Origin: Catellatospora citrea
GTDB lineage: Bacteria > Actinomycetota > Actinomycetes > Mycobacteriales > Micromonosporaceae
Reading direction: 5' to 3'
Assembly (NCBI RefSeq): GCF_003610235.1
Contig: NZ_RAPR01000001.1
Coordinates: 7,130,001 to 7,194,000 of the forward strand
Length of the DNA stretch: 64,000 nt
Of the stretch, positions 16,375 through 25,307 are shown in pieces. The notes below the pieces were generated by a model that was not told the origin of the DNA, made no database searches, and worked only from the letters and a program-made list of their open reading frames with translations. The translations under genes were made by a program, and so were the position numbers. How positions within the stretch are numbered: position 1 is the stretch's first letter; each line of letters opens with the position of its first letter.

Positions 16375-17724
16375 CTACGGCTGGCGCCGCGAGGCCGGTG
16401 CCGCACCGGCGGCGACCAGCCGGCCTTCGCACGCGGCGGCCCTGCCTGCGGTCGGCGCGACCGCCGGGCCGGTGCCCGCAGCACGCCTGCTGAGCCGCAG
16501 CACGGCCGCGACCGACAGGCCCAGCGCGATGGTGAGCAGCGCCGAGATCAGCAGGGTCGGTCTACCGCCGACCGCGGTGACGACCGGACCGCCGACCAGC
16601 GTGCCCAACCCGGTGGCGGGGGCGGTCAGCGCGGACCGGGCGGCGAGCACACGGCTGAGCACGTGCGGCGGCGTGCCGCGCTGGAACAGCGCCGTCGAGA
16701 TGGCGGTGAACGGGCCGTAGACCAGCCCGCCGGCCGCGAAACCGACCAGGCCCGGTGCGACGGCGTCGGTCAGCCCGAGGGGCAGCAGGGCGGCGCCCCA
16801 GCCGACGACGATGACGACCACCACCCGCCAGGGTGCGCGATGGCGCAGCAGCACCGCCCCCAGCGAGCCGACCGTCGCCCCGATCCCGAACACGGTCCAG
16901 TACAGGCCCAGCAGACCGGGTGAGCCGTGCAGGCCGTGGGCGACGTGCACCGGCAGGGCGACCTCGACCGGGCCGTACAGGAAGAAGAACGCGCAGGTGA
17001 CGGCGAGCAGCCCGAGCAGGCGCGGCCGGTCGAGGATGACCCGCCAGCCGCCTGTCGCCGATGCTTCCGGCGAGCCTGCGGCAGTGGCGGCGGTGCTCGC
17101 CTGTCGCGCGGCGAGCGCCCACGCGGCGACCGCCAGCACCGCGAAACTCACCGCGTCCACGCCGATCACCCAGCCCGGCCCGGCCAGCGCGGTCAGCCCG
17201 CCGGCCAGGCCCGGTCCGACCACGAACGCCGACTGGGCGAACGTCGACAGCAGCGCGTTTCCGATGACCTGGTCGTCCTCCGGCAGCACCTCCGCCACCA
17301 GCGTGTACACCCCGGCGCTGCCCCACGCGTGCAGCAGCGACGAGACCGCCAGCAGCGCGACGTAGGCGACCGGGTCCAGCAGCCCGGTCACCGCCAGAAC
17401 AGCGACCGTGCCCAGTGCGACGGCGCGCACCGAGGCGTCCGCCGCGACCAGTTGCGCGGCACGCAGCCGGCGCATCAGCCAGGCGAGCAGGGCCGCGCCG
17501 AGCGGGGCCGGCAGCGCGTACGCCGCGACCGCCAGCCCGGTCCAGACCCCGGCCTGCCCGGCCGGCGCGATCTGCACCGCGAGCCACGCCACCGCGACCA
17601 TGCTCATGCCGTCGCCGAGGGCCGAGACCAGCTGCGCGGGCAGGATCCAGCGAAGCGCCGGATGCCTGCCCAATCGGCCGACGGAGCCGATCCATGACCG
17701 CGCGCCGTTTCGCATTCGCTTCAT
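16375..17724 (-). CDS. MFS transporter (DHA3-like exporter)
   Basis: A 449-residue major-facilitator protein with about twelve membrane segments. It shows GDGMSMVAVAWLA near the N-terminus and the paired WLMRRLRAA and LRHRAPWR loops. It resembles macrolide and drug exporters of the DHA3 type. GGAG lies six to seven bases before ATG 17724. It is divergent from the STAND regulator gene across about 130 bases, so the regulator probably controls it and its substrate may be the inducer. Confidence 0.85.
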   Translation of the reverse strand: MKRMRNGARSWIGSVGRLGRHPALRWILPAQLVSALGDGMSMVAVAWLAVQIAPAGQAGVWTGLAVAAYALPAPLGAALLAWLMRRLRAAQLVAADASVRAVALGTVAVLAVTGLLDPVAYVALLAVSSLLHAWGSAGVYTLVAEVLPEDDQVIGNALLSTFAQSAFVVGPGLAGGLTALAGPGWVIGVDAVSFAVLAVAAWALAARQASTAATAAGSPEASATGGWRVILDRPRLLGLLAVTCAFFFLYGPVEVALPVHVAHGLHGSPGLLGLYWTVFGIGATVGSLGAVLLRHRAPWRVVVVIVVGWGAALLPLGLTDAVAPGLVGFAAGGLVYGPFTAISTALFQRGTPPHVLSRVLAARSALTAPATGLGTLVGGPVVTAVGGRPTLLISALLTIALGLSVAAVLRLSRRAAGTGPAVAPTAGRAAACEGRLVAAGAAPASRRQP

Positions 17725-17853
17725 TTCGCGCTCCGTTTCCGACGTCCGATGTGCCTGCTCCGAGCGTCGTCGGAAGGGGCCGCGAGGGCATCGGTGCCGA
17801 GCACGGAAAGCACCTCGGAAAGTCAGTACGGAGCGGTGCGCCAGAATAGGCCC

Positions 17854-20667
17854 ATGACGGCGACGACGGTGGAGATCTCGGCCCGGGAGTCCGAAGTGCT
17901 GGCGCTGCTGGGCGAGCACCTCAGCAACGCCGAGATCGGGGCGCGGCTGTTCATCTCGGTCCGGACCGTGGAGAGCCACGTCTCCTCGCTGCTGCGCAAG
18001 GTCGACGCCCCGGACCGGCGGGCCCTGGCCCAGCGCGCGGCCGAGCTGACCCGCGTCGACCGCACCCACCCGGCGCCGGTCCTGCCGACACCGCTGACCT
18101 CGTTCGTCGGCCGGTCGCGGGAACGCGCCGAACTCACCGAGATGATCAAGGCGCATCGGCAGGTGACCGCGCTCGGCCCCGGCGGGGTCGGCAAGACCCG
18201 GCTCGCGCTGGGCGTGGCCGCCGACGCGGCCGGCGAGTTCGCCGACGGCGTGTGGTTCGTCGACCTGGTCCCGGTCACCGACCCCGGCGCAGGCGCGGTC
18301 GCGGGCGCGATCGCCGCCGCACTCGGCCTCGGCGAGCAGCCCGGCCGCGGCATGGACGAGTCGGTGTTCGCCGCGCTGGCCGACCGGCACGCCCTGCTGG
18401 TGCTCGACAACTGCGAACACGTCCGCGACGGGGTGGCCCCGTTCCTGGAGCGGCTGCTCGCGACCTGCCCCCGGCTGACGGTCCTGACCACCAGCCGCGC
18501 CCGGCTGATGGTGCCGTTCGAGCGGGTGTACCAGGTCCCGCCGATGTCGCTGGCCGGCGACGGCGAATCGGATGCCGTCGCGCTGTTCCTGGACCGCGTC
18601 GCGGAGCTGCGCTGGCCGCCCGACGCGGTGCTGCGCGAGCACATCGCCACCGTCTGCGAACGCCTGGACGGGGTGGCGCTGGCGATCGAGCTGGCCGCCG
18701 CCCGGTGGCCCACGCTCGGGCTGGACGGCCTCACCGCCGGGCTGTCCGACCAGCTGCGGATGCTGTCCGGCGGCCCCCGGGCCGACGACCGGCACCGTTC
18801 GGTGCGGGCCGCGCTGGACTGGAGCCACGCCCTGCTGGACCCCGCCGACCAGGCGCTGCTGCGCCGCATGTCGGTGTTCGTGGCGCCGTTCACCGTCGAG
18901 GCGGCCGCGGAGGTCGCCGGAGCCGAACGGGGCGTCGTCGCCGACGGACTGGCCCGGCTGGCCGAGCAGAGCCTGCTGGCGGTGACCGCGTCGGGGAGCA
19001 CGACCGAATACCGGGCGCTGGAGACCATCCGCCAGTACGGGGCCGAACGACTCGCCGAAGCCGGTGAGCTGGACGACGTCCGCCTCCGGCATCTGCGCTG
19101 GTGCCTGGCCAAGACGGCCGAACTGGCCGTGGTGCGCCCGGACTGGCGGGCCCGGTTCGACGCGACGGCCGACGACGTGCGCGCCGCCCTGGCCTGGGTC
19201 GCCGACCGGCCCGAGCAGCGCACGGACGCGTACCGGCTCGCCCGGTCGTTCGCGGAGCTGAGCTTCACCCGCACCTACGCCGGCGAATCCCAGCTGCGCT
19301 ACGAGCAGGCCGCCGCGCTCGCCGACGACCCGGCCGACGCCGCCGCGGCGCTCCGGCTCGCCGCGGCCGTGGCCGGCTGCCGTATGCGCGGCGACGACAT
19401 GTACCGCCTGCACCGCACGGCCGCCGACGCGGCCAGGCGCGCCGGGGACACCGCCGGCGCCGCCTGCGACCTGGCGACCGCCGCGACCAACGCGCACCGG
19501 TTCTGGAGCAAGTTCGAGCACCTGCCGACGTACGACGAGACGGTCGTGCTCGTCACGCAGGCACGGGACCTGGCCGGCGACGATCCGGCCGCCCAGGCCG
19601 CGGTGGCGCTGGCCGAAGCCGGGGTGCTCGCCGACGCGTTCGGCGCGGCCCAGGGCCCGGCCGACAACGCGGTGGAGGACACGACCGCGCGCACCCACCG
19701 GGCGGTCGAACTCGCCGCCCGCACCGGCGACCCGCTCGCCGAGTCCGCCGCGCTCGACGCGCTCACCGGCGCGCAGAGCTGGGCCGGCGACGCGTTCGCC
19801 GCCGCGGCCACCGCCCGCCGCCGGGTCGCGCTGCTGTCGTCCCTGTCGGACACCCCGGCGGCCACCCACGAACTGCTCGACGCCCTCGGCATGGCGACCG
19901 AGGCCGCGCTCGGCGCGGGCGACCTGCCCGCAGCCCGCCGGTGGGGCCGGCGACTCGCCGAGCACCCGCTGCTGGCCGAGGTCGGACACCGCGCCACGAG
20001 CTGGCTGCTGGTCACCGACGCGCTGGCGGGCGACGTCGACGGCGTGCTCGCCGTCGGCGACCGGTTCCTCGAGGCGTGGCAGCGGGCCGGCAGCCCCGCG
20101 AGGTCCGTGCTGGGTCCCGCCGTCGCGGCCGTCGCGATGATCCATGGACTGCGCGACGACCACGCAGCCCGGCGCGACTGGAACGCGGTCCTGCGGCAGC
20201 TCGGCACCCCGCCGGAGCACACCTACGGCTACGGCGCGGTCTTCGACGCGCTCGGCCTGCTCCACGAAGGCCAGCCCGACCTCGCGCTGCGGCGGACGGC
20301 GCCCGAGCCCGCCGACGTGTGGAAATGGGTCACCTGGATCTGGCACCACTGGTACGTGGCCCTGCGCGCCGAAGCCGCCGTGCTCGCCGGCCAACCCGAC
20401 GCCGCCGACCGGCTGGCCGCCGCCCGCACCGCCGTGGCCGGCAACCCGGTCGCCGCCGCCATCGTGGCACGGGCCCAGGCCCTGCACGACGACGACCGCG
20501 AGCGGTTGCTCGCCACGGCGGCCGAGTTCGACGCCGCCGGCTGCCGCTACCAGTCGGCGCGGACGCTGGTGCTCGCCGGAGGCGACCACGCCACCCGCGG
20601 CGCCGCCGCCGTCGCCGAACTCGGCCTCGCCCCGATGGTTCCCGCCCCGCATCCGCCACGGCGGTGA
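17854..20667 (+). CDS. LuxR/STAND-type ATPase regulator with N-terminal HTH
   Basis: A 937-residue regulator. A LuxR-type helix-turn-helix (about 8-62, containing EHLSNAEIGARLFISVRTVESHV) comes first, followed by an AfsR/SARP-like NB-ARC ATPase with Walker A GPGGVGKTR (108-116) and Walker B LLVLDNCEH. From about residue 430 a long TPR-like helical region probably senses the signal. Most LuxR/STAND proteins carry the HTH at the C-terminus, so the order here is less usual. The start is inferred from CAGAAT six bases before the ATG and the absence of a ribosome site. It is divergent from the MFS exporter, its likely target. Confidence 0.88.
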   Translation: MTATTVEISARESEVLALLGEHLSNAEIGARLFISVRTVESHVSSLLRKVDAPDRRALAQRAAELTRVDRTHPAPVLPTPLTSFVGRSRERAELTEMIKAHRQVTALGPGGVGKTRLALGVAADAAGEFADGVWFVDLVPVTDPGAGAVAGAIAAALGLGEQPGRGMDESVFAALADRHALLVLDNCEHVRDGVAPFLERLLATCPRLTVLTTSRARLMVPFERVYQVPPMSLAGDGESDAVALFLDRVAELRWPPDAVLREHIATVCERLDGVALAIELAAARWPTLGLDGLTAGLSDQLRMLSGGPRADDRHRSVRAALDWSHALLDPADQALLRRMSVFVAPFTVEAAAEVAGAERGVVADGLARLAEQSLLAVTASGSTTEYRALETIRQYGAERLAEAGELDDVRLRHLRWCLAKTAELAVVRPDWRARFDATADDVRAALAWVADRPEQRTDAYRLARSFAELSFTRTYAGESQLRYEQAAALADDPADAAAALRLAAAVAGCRMRGDDMYRLHRTAADAARRAGDTAGAACDLATAATNAHRFWSKFEHLPTYDETVVLVTQARDLAGDDPAAQAAVALAEAGVLADAFGAAQGPADNAVEDTTARTHRAVELAARTGDPLAESAALDALTGAQSWAGDAFAAAATARRRVALLSSLSDTPAATHELLDALGMATEAALGAGDLPAARRWGRRLAEHPLLAEVGHRATSWLLVTDALAGDVDGVLAVGDRFLEAWQRAGSPARSVLGPAVAAVAMIHGLRDDHAARRDWNAVLRQLGTPPEHTYGYGAVFDALGLLHEGQPDLALRRTAPEPADVWKWVTWIWHHWYVALRAEAAVLAGQPDAADRLAAARTAVAGNPVAAAIVARAQALHDDDRERLLATAAEFDAAGCRYQSARTLVLAGGDHATRGAAAVAELGLAPMVPAPHPPRR

Positions 20668-20748
20668 GCGGTCGGGGTCAGCTCGACCCGCGGACCCGCG
20701 CCGTCGGCCGCCGCCACGAGAGTCGCGCTCGTCGTCGGGACGCCGGCA

Positions 20749-21117
20749 TCACCTGTCGGCCTCGCGGAGCATCGTCTCGAGCTCCGGGTCGGGCATGAGG
20801 TGCCGGACCTCCTGCGCACAGCGGCAAGCAGCGGCGAGCTTGGCCGCCCATGCCAGCGCCTCTTCGCGGGAGGCCACGTCGACGACCACGAACCCGCCGA
20901 TGACCTCCTTGGTCTCCGGGTAGGGGCCGTCGGTGACCACCCCGTCCGTGGCCACGATGCTCGCCCGCTGCCGCTGCAGGCCGGTGCCGAACACCCATAC
21001 GCCGGCATTCATGGCCTCCTGGCACACCGCGTGCGCGGCCTTGCCCACGTCGGGCAGCTCCTCGGCGGTGATGTGGTCCATCGCGCCGTCGTTAAACGAG
21101 ATCAAGTACTGCGTCAT
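20749..21117 (-). CDS. YCII-related (DGPF-domain) protein
   Basis: A 122-residue ferredoxin-like YCII protein with the diagnostic TDGPYPETKEVIGGF segment. In actinobacteria such genes often sit beside ECF41-type sigma factors, but none is present here. The biochemical role is unknown. ATG 21117 has GAGAGG about nine bases upstream; an ATG two codons earlier lies too close to that site. Confidence 0.85.
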   Translation of the reverse strand: MTQYLISFNDGAMDHITAEELPDVGKAAHAVCQEAMNAGVWVFGTGLQRQRASIVATDGVVTDGPYPETKEVIGGFVVVDVASREEALAWAAKLAAACRCAQEVRHLMPDPELETMLREADR

Positions 21118-21256
21118 CCCCATCACCCTCTCGCCCGGCGGCCCCTCCGGCCGCATTCCACCTGTACTACGAACGACCCGACCCGGATCCGACACCCTGC
21201 CGAAGAATTGTTTCCGCGCAGCCCGACATACCCGCCTGACCGGCGCGGCAACGCGA

Positions 21257-21284
21257 CGGCCCCGGTGCTCTCGCGCCGGGGCCG
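21257..21284 (-). terminator. Terminator hairpin of the VWA/MoxR operon
   Basis: CGGCCCCGG pairs with CCGGGGCCG around a ten-base loop, starting 23 bases past the stop codon of the last operon gene. Confidence 0.6.
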
Positions 21285-21306
21285 CGGTGTGTCGAGCGCG
21301 GGCAGC

Positions 21307-22350
21307 TCAGGAGCGGTTCCAGCGCAGCGACAGGCCCACCCCGGTGCCCGCCAGCAGCGCCCCCGCCAGGACGAACCAGACCGTCATCTCGACGTCCTGC
21401 TTCTGCGTGACGATCGTGCCGGGCAGGTCCGTCAGCACGCCCACCAGCTGCTCGGCGTCCTGCGCGCGGAAGTACTCGCCACCGGTCAGCTCGGCGACCT
21501 CGCCGAGGGTGTCCTCGTCGATCAGCTGTGCGCGCCGGCCGCCGCCGCCGCGGCCCTGCCACTCCGGCCGCGCGCCCGAGCCCGCGGTCATCTGGTCGGC
21601 GCTGCAGATCAGCGGCGCGGGCTCGGTGGTGCCGAACCCGATGGTGTACACCCGCAGGCCGCGGGCCTTGGCCTCCTGGGCCGCGGTGACCGGGTCGACG
21701 CCCTGCGTGTTCGCACCGTCGGTCAGCACCACGATCGTGTCGGCGACGTACTCCCCGGAGCCGGGGGAGCCCGGTTCGCCGAGTTCCACGCCGGTCGGCG
21801 GGACCGCCGGGTTGATCTCGGCGATGGCGTCGATGGAGGTCAGGATCGCCTGCCCGATGGCGGTGCCGCGCGAGGTGCGCAGGCCGTCGATCGCGGTGAG
21901 CAGCGCCTGCTTGTCGTCGGTCGGCTCGACCAGCAGGCCGGAGATGCCGGAGAAGGCGACCAGCCCGATCCGGGTCCCGTCCTCCTGCGCCAGCACGAAC
22001 TCCCGGGCCGCCTCCCGCGCGGCCGTCAGCCGGTTCGGCGGCACGTCGGTGGAGCACATCGACTGCGAGACGTCCATCGCCAGCAGGATCGCCGTGGAGT
22101 CCTGCGGCACCGCCAGCGACGCCTGCGGCCGGGCGACGGCCATCCCGAGTGCGAGCAGGCCCAGCACGAACAGGGCCGCGGGGATGCGCCGCTGCCAGCG
22201 GGAACGGCCCGGCAACGCGGCCCGGATCAGCGCGATGCTGGACACCCGCACGGCCACCTTGCGCCGCCGCCGGTTCAGCCACCAGCGCACCACCAGCAGC
22301 AGCGGGATCACGAGCAGGGCGGCCAGCGCCCACGGCCAGGCGAGCGACAT
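21307..22350 (-). CDS. Membrane-anchored von Willebrand A protein (BatA-like), second copy
   Basis: A 347-residue protein with membrane segments near 8-24 and 57-73, a VWA domain starting near residue 85, and a C-terminal membrane segment (about 322-342). The MIDAS motif is DVSQS (93-97), with the later TDGANTQG segment. Its ATG overlaps the stop of the preceding VWA gene (ATGA), which implies translational coupling. BatA/B-type proteins work with MoxR ATPases and DUF58 proteins in envelope stress tolerance or assembly of metal-containing enzymes; the target here is unknown. Confidence 0.85.
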   Translation of the reverse strand: MSLAWPWALAALLVIPLLLVVRWWLNRRRRKVAVRVSSIALIRAALPGRSRWQRRIPAALFVLGLLALGMAVARPQASLAVPQDSTAILLAMDVSQSMCSTDVPPNRLTAAREAAREFVLAQEDGTRIGLVAFSGISGLLVEPTDDKQALLTAIDGLRTSRGTAIGQAILTSIDAIAEINPAVPPTGVELGEPGSPGSGEYVADTIVVLTDGANTQGVDPVTAAQEAKARGLRVYTIGFGTTEPAPLICSADQMTAGSGARPEWQGRGGGGRRAQLIDEDTLGEVAELTGGEYFRAQDAEQLVGVLTDLPGTIVTQKQDVEMTVWFVLAGALLAGTGVGLSLRWNRS

Positions 22351-23327
22351 CAGACGATCCTTCCGTACCAGCGGATCATCAGCAGTCCGCCGAGGGTCAG
22401 CAGCAGCAGCGCGGAGCCCGCGAACAGCGCGGTGAGCTCGATGTACTCGGGCTCGGTGGTGATGCGCAGGTCGATGGACCGGTGGATGTCGTCGAGCGCG
22501 GCCGCGTCGCGGGCCGGGTGGTACGTCCCGCCGGTGACCGCGGACAGGTCGGTGAGCAGCTGTTCGTCTAGCGCCGTGGCGACCTGGAAGCCCTCGACCT
22601 CGACGGTCGTGCCCGCGGGGGTGCCGATGCCGACGGTCTCGATGCGCACCCCTGCCGCACCGGCCATCGCGGCTGCCGCCTGCGCCTGCTCGGGACTCTC
22701 GGTCTCCTGCCCGTCGGAGAAGACGATGATGGTCGCCGAGCCCCAGTAGCCGAGGTCGGGCGGGGCGGCGTCCTCCTGCGTCGGCAGCTCGACCGGCTTG
22801 CCGACGATGGCTGACAGCGCGGTCAGGATCGCCTGCCGCAGCGAGGTGCTGCCGCTGGTGCTCAGGCGGGTGATGGCGTTCTTGACCGCGGCTCGGTCGG
22901 GGGTCGGGGTCTGCGTGAGCAGGCCGCCCTGGCCGAAGATGACCACGCCGATGTCCACGGTGGACGGCTGCTGGTCGACGAAGGACGCGGCGGCGGTCTG
23001 CGCGGCGGCGAGCCGGGACGGCTCCACGTCGGTGGCGGCCATGCTGTTGGACACGTCGAACACCAGCATCACCGTGCCCGACACCCGTGGCACCGGCAGC
23101 TCCGCGTGCGGGCGGGCCAGGCCGGTCAGCAGCATCGGCAGGGCGGCCAGGAACAGGATGTACGGCAGGTGCCGGCGGACCGAGCCGCGGCCGCCCGCCG
23201 CGGTCAGCCCGATCCCGGCGCCACGCAGCGCCTCGGCGCGGCGGCGCTGCACCCGCAGGTACGCCAGCACGGCCACCCCGGTGCCCACCACGGCGAGCGC
23301 GATCAGGAACGGATACTGCACGGTCAT
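22350..23327 (-). CDS. Membrane-anchored von Willebrand A protein (BatA-like), first copy
   Basis: A 325-residue protein with the same layout as its neighbour: N-terminal membrane segments, a VWA domain with MIDAS DVSNS (91-95), FSDGQETES further on, and a C-terminal membrane segment. The two VWA genes look like an ancient duplication. The start overlaps the DUF58 stop by four bases. It is the fourth gene of a five-gene operon. Confidence 0.86.
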   Translation of the reverse strand: MTVQYPFLIALAVVGTGVAVLAYLRVQRRRAEALRGAGIGLTAAGGRGSVRRHLPYILFLAALPMLLTGLARPHAELPVPRVSGTVMLVFDVSNSMAATDVEPSRLAAAQTAAASFVDQQPSTVDIGVVIFGQGGLLTQTPTPDRAAVKNAITRLSTSGSTSLRQAILTALSAIVGKPVELPTQEDAAPPDLGYWGSATIIVFSDGQETESPEQAQAAAAMAGAAGVRIETVGIGTPAGTTVEVEGFQVATALDEQLLTDLSAVTGGTYHPARDAAALDDIHRSIDLRITTEPEYIELTALFAGSALLLLTLGGLLMIRWYGRIV

Positions 23328-24208
23328 CGAGATCTCCGCCTCGTCCGGCGCACCATGTCGACCAGGGCGTCGACGAGGTCGGTGTCGGTGGTGACGCGAT
23401 GGGCCGCGACCCCGGCCCGGCTCATCGTCTCGGCCAGCCCGCTCTCCCGGGCCTGCACCTCGGCCTCCAGCCGGCCCCGCAGCAGCGGGTCGCCGCTGTC
23501 GACCAGCAGCTGCTCACCGGTCTCGGCGTCCTCGACGACGATCATGCCCAGGTCGGGCAGTTCGAGCTCGGCGGGGTCGACGATGCGCACGGCGACCACC
23601 TCGTGCCGGTGCGACAGCAGCGCGAGCGACCGCTCCCAGCCGGGGTCGCCGATGAAGTCCGACAGCACCAGCACCAGGCTGCGCCGCCGTGCCGTGGCCG
23701 CGGCCAACCGCAGCATCGCCGACAGGTCCGTGGTGGTCCCGGCGTCGGTGCGCGGCGCTGGCGCGTCGAGCTCATGGGTCAGCCGCAGCACCTGGTCGCG
23801 GCCGGTGCGCGGCGGGATCACCCGCTGGTGCCGGTTGTCGAACAGGATCGCGCCGACCCGGTTGCCGCGGTACGTCAGCAGCCGGGCCAGGCACACGGCC
23901 AGCTCGTTGAGGGTCGTGTCCTTGCCGTGGCGGCCGGAGCCGCGCATCGACGCGGACCGGTCCAGCACCAGCCACGCCGTGAGGTCACGGTCCTCGGTGT
24001 ACTGGCGCACGAACGGCTCGTCCATCCGCGCGGTGACGTTCCAGTCGATGTGCCGGACGTCGTCCTCGGGCGTGTAGGCGCGCACGTCGCTGAAGTCGAG
24101 CCCGGCACCACGCCACACCGTGCGGTGCCCGCCCAGCAGGCGCCCGTCGAGGCGCCGCAGCACCTGCCACTCCAAGCGCCGCAGCAACCGGTCGGAGGCC
24201 GCCGTCAT
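23324..24208 (-). CDS. DUF58 protein (MoxR-associated)
   Basis: A 294-residue soluble protein of the DUF58 family. The signature begins in GLDFSDVRAYTPEDDVRHIDWNVTAR and continues into a degenerate VWA-like domain, where LVLDRSASMRGSG carries the metal-site-like DRSAS. Such proteins act beside MoxR AAA ATPases, possibly as adaptors. I chose ATG 24208, six bases after GAGGA, over a GTG two codons upstream. It overlaps the VWA gene downstream. Confidence 0.88.
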   Translation of the reverse strand: MTAASDRLLRRLEWQVLRRLDGRLLGGHRTVWRGAGLDFSDVRAYTPEDDVRHIDWNVTARMDEPFVRQYTEDRDLTAWLVLDRSASMRGSGRHGKDTTLNELAVCLARLLTYRGNRVGAILFDNRHQRVIPPRTGRDQVLRLTHELDAPAPRTDAGTTTDLSAMLRLAAATARRRSLVLVLSDFIGDPGWERSLALLSHRHEVVAVRIVDPAELELPDLGMIVVEDAETGEQLLVDSGDPLLRGRLEAEVQARESGLAETMSRAGVAAHRVTTDTDLVDALVDMVRRTRRRSR

Positions 24209-24237
24209 GCCCACTCCTCGCTGCGCTCGCTCATGGG

Positions 24238-25257
24238 TCAGTGGCCCTGCATGGCGAGTTCCGGCACGGGCAGCGACGACATGATCCGGTCGAGCACCGC
24301 GTCCGCGCTCACCTCGTCGGCCAGCGCCTCGTACGACATCACCAGGCGGTGGCGCAGCACGTCCAGGGCGAGATCGGTCAGGTCCTGGGGCAGCGCGTAG
24401 TCCCGCCCGCGCAGGAACGCCAGGGCGCGTCCGGCCAGCACCAGGTTGATCGACGCGCGGGGGCTGGCGCCGTAGGTGATGTAGCGCGCCAGCTGCTGCT
24501 GGCCGACGATGGCCGGTTCGCGGGTCGCGGCGGTGAGCCGGACCGCGTACTCGATGAGCGACGGGTCGACGTAGACCCGGTCGGCCTGCTGCTGCAGCTC
24601 GATCAGCCGCGCCGGGTCGATGATGCGCTGGATCGCCGGGCCGGGGCTGACCGCCCGCTCGACGATCACGAACTCCTCGGTGCTGCTCGGGTAGCCCACC
24701 AGGACCTTCATCATGAACCGGTCGACCTGCGCCTCGGGCAGGGGATAGGTGCCGTCGGACTCGATCGGGTTCTGTGTGGCCAGCACCAGGAACGGCTCCG
24801 GGACGCGGTGCGTCTCGCGGCCGATGGTCACCTGGTGCTCCTGCATCACCTCCAGCAGCGCGCTCTGCACCTTCGCGGGCGCGCGGTTGATCTCGTCGGC
24901 GAGCAGCAGGTTCGTGAACACCGGCCCGAGCGACACCTGGAACTCGCCGCTGTGCTGGTGGTACGTGCGGGTGCCGGTGATGTCGGCCGGGACCAGGTCG
25001 GGCGTGAACTGCACCCGGTGGAACTGCCCGCCGACGGCCTCGGCCAGGGACTTGACGGCCAGCGTCTTGGCCAGGCCCGGCACACCCTCGACGAGGATGT
25101 GCCCGCGCGCCAGCAGCGCGACCATCAGCCGCTCCAGCAGCAGATCCTGCCCGACGATGACCTTCTTGACCTCGTAGAGCACCTGCTCCACGACGCTCTG
25201 GCCGCCCGCCGGACGGGGCGGCTGCCGGTGACCGTTGCCGGATACGGGTGTGTTCAT
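24238..25257 (-). CDS. MoxR-family AAA+ ATPase
   Basis: A 339-residue AAA+ chaperone-like ATPase. Walker A is GVPGLAKT (58-65), Walker B lies in LLLADEINRAP, sensor 1 in LVLATQNPIES, and the arginine-finger region in PEAQVDRFMMK. MoxR proteins remodel or load metal into partner proteins together with VWA-domain proteins, which are encoded just downstream. It follows the protease gene after a 50-base gap and is the second gene of the operon. Confidence 0.93.
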   Translation of the reverse strand: MNTPVSGNGHRQPPRPAGGQSVVEQVLYEVKKVIVGQDLLLERLMVALLARGHILVEGVPGLAKTLAVKSLAEAVGGQFHRVQFTPDLVPADITGTRTYHQHSGEFQVSLGPVFTNLLLADEINRAPAKVQSALLEVMQEHQVTIGRETHRVPEPFLVLATQNPIESDGTYPLPEAQVDRFMMKVLVGYPSSTEEFVIVERAVSPGPAIQRIIDPARLIELQQQADRVYVDPSLIEYAVRLTAATREPAIVGQQQLARYITYGASPRASINLVLAGRALAFLRGRDYALPQDLTDLALDVLRHRLVMSYEALADEVSADAVLDRIMSSLPVPELAMQGH

Positions 25258-25307
25258 GGGTCCGTCCTCATCGGATCGAGTGCCGTTGCACGTGCTGTCG
25301 GGGGAGG

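Noticed and set aside
16375..20652. Minus-strand 1425-codon frame spanning the STAND regulator and MFS gene
   Set aside because: Only the MFS part (from 17724) is real; the rest is antisense to the regulator gene.
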